Assembly (NCBI RefSeq): GCF_017884005.1
Contig: NZ_QFAY01000037.1
Span: 1 to 19,168 of the forward strand
Direction of reading: 5' to 3'
Length of the DNA stretch: 19,168 bases
Source of the DNA: Streptococcus panodentis
GTDB lineage: Bacteria > Bacillota > Bacilli > Lactobacillales > Streptococcaceae
Part shown: positions 14,627 to 19,168 of the stretch, piece after piece
Position numbering within the stretch: the first letter of the stretch is position 1
Layout of the letters: the number at the start of each line of letters is the position of its first letter
Notes under the pieces: generated by a model
What the model was told of the DNA's origin: nothing
Seen by the model: the letters and a program-made list of their open reading frames with translations, nothing else
Database searches by the model: none
Position numbers and translations under genes: made by a program

Positions 14627-15508
14627 TCAGTCCTCATCCACATATGAAAAGACATCTTCGCCGAAGTATTTCTTGGACAGCTTAGCCAGAGTGCCGTCTT
14701 CTTGCAGCTCCTTGATAGCCTTCTCATAAGCCTTGGCAAATGCCTCATTCTTTTCATCCTTGTGCAGCAGCGGATAGGTCGCAATCCCCTTGTAAGGGAA
14801 CCAAGTCAGCTGATCCGCATACTGGTGGTAGGATCCATCCTCCTTGGTCACAGCCGTTTCAAAGGACAGTTTGATGTCGAAGTAGGCATCATAGCGGCCT
14901 TCCAGTACCCAGGCATAGGCGTCAGCGGCCTTAAATGATTCGGCTGCTGTCAGCTCGATAGGAGCATCGCTGTGCTTTTGATTGTATGCTTCGATGACGG
15001 CCCACTGGGCATTCTGCGGTGAGATAGGGACCAGCTTGCCCTTATCCTTGGCAAAATCATCAATACTCTTGTATTTTTCAGCGTCTTCCTTGCGGATAGT
15101 GAAACCGATAATGCTGGCACCGATTGGGCTTTGGGGAATGATGAATTTCTTGGCCCGCTCCTCGGTGTACCAAGCTCCTTTGGTCCCAATATCGTATTTG
15201 CCGGATTCTAAGCCTACCAGTAGGTCCTCGTCACTGGTCCCGGTATATTCAAACTGGTAGTCCGGCAGTTTTTCATCAACAGCCTTGAGAACGGCCACTT
15301 CATAGCCGTCTGATTCCCCCTTTTCATCCACAAAATCGTAGGGGACATAGTTCTGTGTATGGGCTACTTTCAGAGTGGTGACCTTATCAGAGCTGGAAGC
15401 GTTCGTATTGGACTTGTTAGAAGCTCCAGTCAGGCTGCGGCCCAGATAGGTTGCTGCAGCGATGGCCACAACCACTGCACCGCCGATGATCCATGTTTTC
15501 TTGCTCAT
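14627..15508 (-). CDS. Amino-acid ABC transporter substrate-binding protein 1
   Basis: A 293-residue family 3 solute-binding protein. An N-terminal hydrophobic helix (about 6-21) is followed by a Ser/Asn-rich linker and the two-lobed binding domain. R118 in YTEERAKKF is at the position that contacts the ligand carboxylate in this family, and D207/D211 in EGRYDAYFD could contact the amino group, so an alpha-amino acid is likely. There is no cysteine anywhere, so no lipobox: the protein is either secreted or held by an uncleaved N-terminal helix, unusual for a Gram-positive binding protein. Start 15508 follows AGGAG. About three quarters identical (by eye) to the next gene upstream, so one is a duplicate. 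Confidence 0.88.
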   Translation of the reverse strand: MSKKTWIIGGAVVVAIAAATYLGRSLTGASNKSNTNASSSDKVTTLKVAHTQNYVPYDFVDEKGESDGYEVAVLKAVDEKLPDYQFEYTGTSDEDLLVGLESGKYDIGTKGAWYTEERAKKFIIPQSPIGASIIGFTIRKEDAEKYKSIDDFAKDKGKLVPISPQNAQWAVIEAYNQKHSDAPIELTAAESFKAADAYAWVLEGRYDAYFDIKLSFETAVTKEDGSYHQYADQLTWFPYKGIATYPLLHKDEKNEAFAKAYEKAIKELQEDGTLAKLSKKYFGEDVFSYVDED

Positions 15509-15570
15509 TGTGTCTCCTTTATTTCTGGTTTCTGTCTGCAAGCTTTGAGACCGGCAGATCTGATTTTTCT

Positions 15571-16446
15571 TTATTTATCCGCATAGCTAAAGACATCTTC
15601 GCCAAAGTATTTCTCGGAAAGTTTGGCCAGAGTTCCGTCTTCCTTAAGCTCCTTAAGAGCCTGATCGTAGGCCTCAGCAAAGTCTTGATTTTCCTGACTG
15701 CGATGAATCAGCGGATAGGTTAGGATGCCCTTGTAAGGGAACCAGGTCAGCTGATCCGCATACTGATGATAGGGACCGTCCTCAGCTGTCACTGCCCGGG
15801 CATAGGATAATTTGACATCAAAGTAGGCATCATAGCGGCCTTCCAAGACCCAGGCATAAGCATCCGATACCTTAAAAGATTCGGAAGCAACCAAATCAAT
15901 CGGATTGGACTTGTGCTTACTGTTATAGTCCTCAATGACTGCCCACTGGGCATTCTGAGGAGAAATAGGAACCAATTTCCCCTTATCCTTGGCAAAATCA
16001 TCAATACTCTTGTATTTTTCAGCGTCTTCCTTACGGACTGTGAAACCAATGATGCTGGCTCCTATAGCTTCTTTTGGCAGGATGAATTTCTTAGCCCGCT
16101 CTTCTGTATACCAGGCCGCCTTGGTCCCGATATCATACTTACCAGACTCAAGACCTATCAATAGCTCCTCATCACTGGTTCCAGTATAATCAAACTGATA
16201 ATCTTTCAGCTTTTCATCAACTGCTTTTAGGACAGAGGCTTCATAGCCGTCCGGCTCTCCCTTATCATTGGTAAAGTTATAGGGAGCATGAGCTTGGGAA
16301 TAGGCCACCTTGATAGTCCGGACTTCTTGTCCCTCAGCCGAGTTAGCTGGTTTTGTCTTAGCATTGGTCAAGGTACGACCGTAGATGGTTGCTGCAGCGA
16401 TGGCCACAACCACTGCACCGCCGATGATCCATGTTTTCTTGCTCAT
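15571..16446 (-). CDS. Amino-acid ABC transporter substrate-binding protein 2
   Basis: A 291-residue paralogue of the downstream binding protein, with the same layout: hydrophobic N-terminal helix, linker, binding domain with R117 (YTEERAKKF) and an EGRYDAYFD motif. It also lacks cysteine and a lipobox. The first 60 nucleotides of the two genes are identical, while the linker after it diverges. Differences near the pocket (for example AYSQAHAPYNF versus AHTQNYVPYDF) suggest different ligand preferences. Ribosome site AGGAGA. It is 62 bases upstream of binding protein 1 and 61 bases downstream of the first URO-D-like gene, in the same direction. Confidence 0.88.
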   Translation of the reverse strand: MSKKTWIIGGAVVVAIAAATIYGRTLTNAKTKPANSAEGQEVRTIKVAYSQAHAPYNFTNDKGEPDGYEASVLKAVDEKLKDYQFDYTGTSDEELLIGLESGKYDIGTKAAWYTEERAKKFILPKEAIGASIIGFTVRKEDAEKYKSIDDFAKDKGKLVPISPQNAQWAVIEDYNSKHKSNPIDLVASESFKVSDAYAWVLEGRYDAYFDVKLSYARAVTAEDGPYHQYADQLTWFPYKGILTYPLIHRSQENQDFAEAYDQALKELKEDGTLAKLSEKYFGEDVFSYADK

Positions 16447-16482
16447 GTCTTTTCTCCTTCATCTGTCTCTATTGTCTTTTCT

Positions 16483-16506
16483 CTGCTGCCTGTGTCTTGG
16501 CAGCAG
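16483..16506 (-). other. Hairpin between the URO-D-like gene and binding protein 2
   Basis: Perfect 8-bp stem CTGCTGCC/GGCAGCAG (16483-16490 and 16499-16506, 8-nt loop) directly after the stop codon. No T-run follows on the minus strand. It may set relative expression or protect the mRNA end. A similar TGCTGCC/GGCAGCA stem lies at 19047-19071. Confidence 0.55.
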
Positions 16507-16507
16507 A

Positions 16508-17506
16508 TTACAAACCGGCCGCCTGCCGGACCCACTGAATCCGCTCCAGAGCAATATCGCTTGGAATCGTACAGTCGGCACCGATTACCAGCGCTTCCCG
16601 ACCGGCTTCTGCTATCAGGCGCTTGGTTTCTCTCTCAATTTCCGCCTGACTGCCCGTGTAGAGCAGTCCTTGCTTGCCATTTTCAAAGCCGCCCAGAACC
16701 GTCCGGCCGCCAAAGAGCTGACGCCCCTCAGCCAGACTGATACCTTCCGGTCCGACTGCCCAGTTGATGACTTGAGCCGGATAGTCGGTAAAGAGAGACA
16801 CATCATTGCGCGCACCTTCGTAACCGCAGATGTGCAGGATATTGACTCCGCCGGCTGCATTAGCTGCGGCCAATACTGCCAGCTCACTGGGAGCAATAGA
16901 GGTCTTGTAAACCTCAGCTGTCACCCGTGCATCCTGTATGCTCTGCACGCTGAGGTAGATGCCATCTGCGCCTGCCTCCTTGATGATGCGCTCGCTCAGC
17001 GCAGCAATGTCCTGAGCGATAACATCCAGCACCTGCCGGGTCAAATCGGCATCCTCAGCCAAAAAATCGGCAAGGCGGTCATCGCCTCCGGCTACCCGAC
17101 CGACCAGCCATTTGAGATAGGTCGCAGGTGCAAAGATATTGTAAATCGCTACAATGTCTTCAGAAAAGCCAGCCCGAATCTCCCTGACCAGCTCTACCTG
17201 CTCGCTAATCCACGGATGGTCAGCCCCCAGCGGCTGAATACCGGCCAAGTCGCTGACAGACTGAGCAGTCTGCAGTTTTTCATTGGGGTAGGCAAAGTAA
17301 CCGTCGCTCATGATTTTGACGAAGTCAGGCTGTACCTCTGCCAGAAACTTCCTGTGCCCGGCCAGATTTTTTTGGATAATCTCCTGATTGCCAAAGCCGG
17401 CCAGCCACTCCTCTTCCTGAGTGAAGTGATGCCAGAAACCAACCGGCACCCGATCCACCGGCTCCCCTCTGAAAGCTTTTAATACCAATTCTCTTTTTGC
17501 AGTCAT
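16508..17506 (-). CDS. URO-D/MtaA-superfamily protein 1, putative zinc-dependent methyltransferase
   Basis: A 332-residue TIM-barrel protein of the uroporphyrinogen decarboxylase superfamily. It lacks the heme-enzyme PxWxMRQAGR signature near the N-terminus (it has VPVGFWHHF). Instead it has H225-x-C227 (ILHICG) and C312 (GADCTIP), the H-x-C...C zinc site of corrinoid/thiol methyltransferases such as MtaA and MtbA. A methyltransferase is therefore more likely than heme synthesis. No corrinoid protein is encoded in the window. Start 17506 follows AAGGAG; the frame extends to a TTG at 17524, which overlaps that site. It has its own promoter, matches the second copy at about 60% (by eye), and lies directly upstream of the binding-protein genes. 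Confidence 0.85.
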   Translation of the reverse strand: MTAKRELVLKAFRGEPVDRVPVGFWHHFTQEEEWLAGFGNQEIIQKNLAGHRKFLAEVQPDFVKIMSDGYFAYPNEKLQTAQSVSDLAGIQPLGADHPWISEQVELVREIRAGFSEDIVAIYNIFAPATYLKWLVGRVAGGDDRLADFLAEDADLTRQVLDVIAQDIAALSERIIKEAGADGIYLSVQSIQDARVTAEVYKTSIAPSELAVLAAANAAGGVNILHICGYEGARNDVSLFTDYPAQVINWAVGPEGISLAEGRQLFGGRTVLGGFENGKQGLLYTGSQAEIERETKRLIAEAGREALVIGADCTIPSDIALERIQWVRQAAGL

Positions 17507-17527
17507 TCTTTTCTCCTTTGTCAAATA

Positions 17528-17571
17528 AAATTGTTATTATCATACCACTGGAAAAGGAACTTGCCTAATAT
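17528..17571 (-). promoter_or_regulatory. Promoter of URO-D-like gene 1
   Basis: Minus-strand ATATTAG, 20 bases, TATGATAATAACAATTT. The -10 is TATGAT. The same two blocks at the same 20-base spacing precede URO-D-like gene 2, while the spacer and the rest of the flanks differ. This points to a common regulator or a duplicated promoter. No good -35 is seen. Confidence 0.65.
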
Positions 17572-17658
17572 ATATTTTCTATCAAGACCATTAGATTTCT
17601 TTATGGCAAGCCTCAGCATCCCTGCTCATCAAGAACGCTTCGTCCGGCCAAGACAGCT

Positions 17659-17859
17659 TCAGTCCAAAAGGAGAAGGCTGGCAAGGTCATCTGTTTTCAT
17701 CAGCCCGACGGAGTGCTTGGGCAGCTCCTGAATCACCCGCAGGTCATCCTTCTGCTGCGAAAGAGCAGCACCGGCATAGGCTCGGCTGGCTAAAAAGAAA
17801 ATCCCCAGAACCACCGCCGCTAAAATAAGGGCCGGAAGCCATTTCTGCTTTTCTGTCAT
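17659..17859 (-). CDS. Small membrane protein between the two URO-D-like genes, function unknown
   Basis: A 66-residue protein (67 if the ATG at 17862 is used). One hydrophobic segment (WLPALILAAVVLGIFFLA, about 7-24) is preceded by Lys and followed by RAYAG, which could be a signal-peptidase site or the end of a membrane anchor. The short tail is mixed charged (QQKDDLRVIQELPKH) and ends DDLASLLLLD. AAGGAG lies before two consecutive ATGs, and the second has the better spacing. It starts about 15 bases after the upstream URO-D-like stop, so it is probably in that operon. No homologue recognised. It could be a partner subunit for the enzymes or transporter, or a degraded remnant. Confidence 0.6.
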   Translation of the reverse strand: MTEKQKWLPALILAAVVLGIFFLASRAYAGAALSQQKDDLRVIQELPKHSVGLMKTDDLASLLLLD

Positions 17860-17877
17860 CATCTGCTCCTTTACTTT

Positions 17878-18888
17878 CTAAGGAAGATGCGCTGCCTGAC
17901 GGACCCAGTCCAGTCTCTCCAGCTCAAAATCATCCGGCACGGTACAGTCGGCTCCGAGAATTACCCCCTGTGTTCCGGCTTGAGCCAAAAGGCGCTTGGT
18001 CTCCGCCTCTAACTCTGCCCGGCTGCCGCTGTTGAGAAGGCCAGCACGGCCGTTTTCAAAACCGCCCAAAACTGTCCGCCCGCCAAAGAGCTTCCGTCCC
18101 TCTGCCAGACTGACGCCTTCGTGGTGGGTCGCCCAGTTGAAAACCTGAGCCGGATAGTCCTTGAAAAGAGGGATATGATTGGTCGCCCCTTCAAAGCCGC
18201 AGATATGGAGAATATTGGCTCCGCCGGCTGCATTAGCAGCCTCCAAAACAGCCACATTGCTGGGCTCGATATAGCGGCGGTAAGCAGCAGCATCCACCCG
18301 CTGATCCTGAATCTGCTGGGTGCTGAGGTAGATGCCTTCAATGCCAGTTTCCTTGATGACCCGCTTGGTCAGGAGAGCAATATCCTCTGCAATGACATCC
18401 AGAACCTGCTTGGTCAGCTCTGCATCTTCTGCCAGAAAATCCGCGATTTCCTTATCTCCTCTGGTTCCTTCCCGACGGAACCAGCGTTTTAGATAGGAGA
18501 CCGGCGCAAAGATATTGTAAAAAGAGGCAATCTCTTCTGGATAGGTGGCTTTAATCGCTTTGACCACCTCTATCTGCTGCTCAATCCAAGGATGATCCTC
18601 CCCGATAGAAGCGATGCCGGCCAAATCCCTAATCGAGTCAATCCGGTCTGAATAGAGAGGACTGGGGTATTTAAAAAAGCCGTCGCTCATAATCTTGACA
18701 AAATCCGGCCTAATGGCATTGACATAGGCAGCATGCCCCTGGACACTTTTATTGAATATGACTGGATTGTCCAGACCCTGCATTTTTTCCTCCAGAGTGA
18801 CGAAATGAAACCAGAAGCCGACTGGCACCCGATCCACCTTTTCACCGCGAAAAGCTTTTAAAACTAATTCTTTTTTTGTAAGCACCAT
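17878..18888 (-). CDS. URO-D/MtaA-superfamily protein 2, putative zinc-dependent methyltransferase
   Basis: A 336-residue paralogue of the protein encoded at 16508-17506. H228-x-C230 (ILHICGFEG) and C315 (GADCTVP) preserve the zinc motif. Other shared stretches are KAFRGE, DRVPVGFW, PDFVKIMSDG, YNIFAP, AEDAELTKQVLDVIAEDI and LFGGRTVLGGFENG. The most divergent parts, about 30-60 and 74-82, lie in or near the likely substrate side and may give different specificity. Start 18888 follows AAGGAG; an in-frame ATG at 18924 lies upstream, over the promoter. It is the first gene of the cluster, followed closely by the small membrane protein. Reaction and substrate are not known. Confidence 0.85.
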   Translation of the reverse strand: MVLTKKELVLKAFRGEKVDRVPVGFWFHFVTLEEKMQGLDNPVIFNKSVQGHAAYVNAIRPDFVKIMSDGFFKYPSPLYSDRIDSIRDLAGIASIGEDHPWIEQQIEVVKAIKATYPEEIASFYNIFAPVSYLKRWFRREGTRGDKEIADFLAEDAELTKQVLDVIAEDIALLTKRVIKETGIEGIYLSTQQIQDQRVDAAAYRRYIEPSNVAVLEAANAAGGANILHICGFEGATNHIPLFKDYPAQVFNWATHHEGVSLAEGRKLFGGRTVLGGFENGRAGLLNSGSRAELEAETKRLLAQAGTQGVILGADCTVPDDFELERLDWVRQAAHLP

Positions 18889-18908
18889 CTCGCTCCTTTG
18901 CATCCTGT

Positions 18909-18952
18909 AAATTGTTATTATCATATCACCAAAGCCAGCGATTTTCTAATAT
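18909..18952 (-). promoter_or_regulatory. Promoter of URO-D-like gene 2 and probably the whole cluster
   Basis: Minus-strand ATATTAG, 20 bases, TATGATAATAACAATTT, identical in blocks and spacing to 17528-17571. The -10 TATGAT lies about 32 bases before the start codon. No consensus -35. Confidence 0.65.
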
Positions 18953-19004
18953 AATTTCTTTATAAAGCTCTTAAAAAATTTTTATCGCAGCCCTTCCTTT
19001 CCCC

Positions 19005-19029
19005 GGAAAAACAGGCCTTCTGCAGCCTG
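19005..19029 (-). terminator. Possible terminator upstream of the URO-D-like gene 2 promoter
   Basis: Minus-strand CAGGC/GCCTG stem (19025-19029 and 19012-19016, 8-nt loop) followed by TTTTT. It would end transcription from a gene beyond the window edge. A second hairpin TGCTGCC/GGCAGCA (19047-19053 and 19065-19071) lies just before it and has no T-run. Confidence 0.5.
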
Positions 19030-19080
19030 CTCAAGACAGACGATTCTGCTGCCTTTCTTTGACAGGCAGCAAGAAAAAAA

Positions 19081-19168
19081 GAGACTGAGATAAAAGTCCT
19101 TCAGTTTCGCTTTGTTTTGGTAAAAAACTCTTGACGCGGTAGCTGATTGGACTTTTTGTTCGTCTTTT
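19081..19168 (-). repeat. Dispersed intergenic repeat, copy C (runs off the window)
   Basis: Read on the minus strand it gives CAATCAGCTACCGCGTCAAG, AGTTTTTTACCAAAACAAAG and CGAAACTGAAGGACTTTT, nearly identical to 3832-3890 of copy B. It ends in a GAAACTGA/TCAGTCTC hairpin followed by a T-run. This hairpin corresponds to the ulaG terminator in copy A. The hairpin block at the other end of the repeat is absent: the match stops at the ATTG near 19147, and the following sequence differs. Confidence 0.75.

Noticed and set aside
16385..17482. Plus-strand open frame of 365 codons
   Set aside because: It is antisense to URO-D-like gene 1 and the start of binding protein 2; low-complexity translation without recognisable domains.
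1..19168. CRISPR array, tRNA, rRNA, transposase or phage genes
   Set aside because: No regularly spaced direct repeats with unique spacers, no cloverleaf or rRNA sequence recognised, and no transposase or integrase motifs in any frame.

Overview
All recognisable genes in this window lie on the minus strand, so transcription runs from high to low coordinates. The gene set points to a Streptococcus, probably an oral species. It has a complete ula (L-ascorbate) locus in the order known from pneumococcus, a ClpL chaperone with the Asn-rich streptococcal N-terminus, purine-rich Shine-Dalgarno sites, CcpA-type cre control and many hairpin-plus-T-run terminators. The species is not determined.

Layout, low to high coordinates: (1) 1-169, a dispersed repeat that also carries the ulaG terminator. 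(2) 170-8821, the L-ascorbate locus. ulaG (lactonase) and ulaR (PRD/EIIB regulator) are separate units. ulaABCDEF is one operon read from a promoter near 8960 to a terminator near 4012. UlaABC would import and phosphorylate ascorbate, UlaG opens the lactone, and UlaD, UlaE and UlaF carry the product to D-xylulose 5-phosphate. The ulaA and ulaG promoters share a bipartite element at identical spacing, the best candidate for the UlaR site. A perfect cre box overlaps the ulaA promoter. (3) 8822-9700, a long noncoding stretch with a structured ulaA leader and a repeat fragment, then a small HTH gene. (4) 9711-12330, clpL with a strong terminator and an unusual control region. That region has two consensus promoters, each with a CopY/BlaI-type palindrome at its start site, and four copies of a 14-bp box. 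(5) 12335-18950, a cluster that looks like one functional unit. It holds two URO-D/MtaA-superfamily proteins with an HxC...C zinc motif, a tiny membrane protein, two closely related substrate-binding proteins, two permeases and an ATPase. The ABC components match the composition of a TcyJKLMN-type polar or sulfur amino-acid importer. (6) 19081-19168, another copy of the dispersed repeat.

The part most worth a second look is region 5. An importer with two binding proteins that lack a lipobox is coupled to two paralogous methyltransferase-like enzymes under matching promoters. This suggests uptake and demethylation, or other methyl transfer, of an amino-acid-like compound. The importer and enzyme families are read from motifs. 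The substrate and the reaction are inference.
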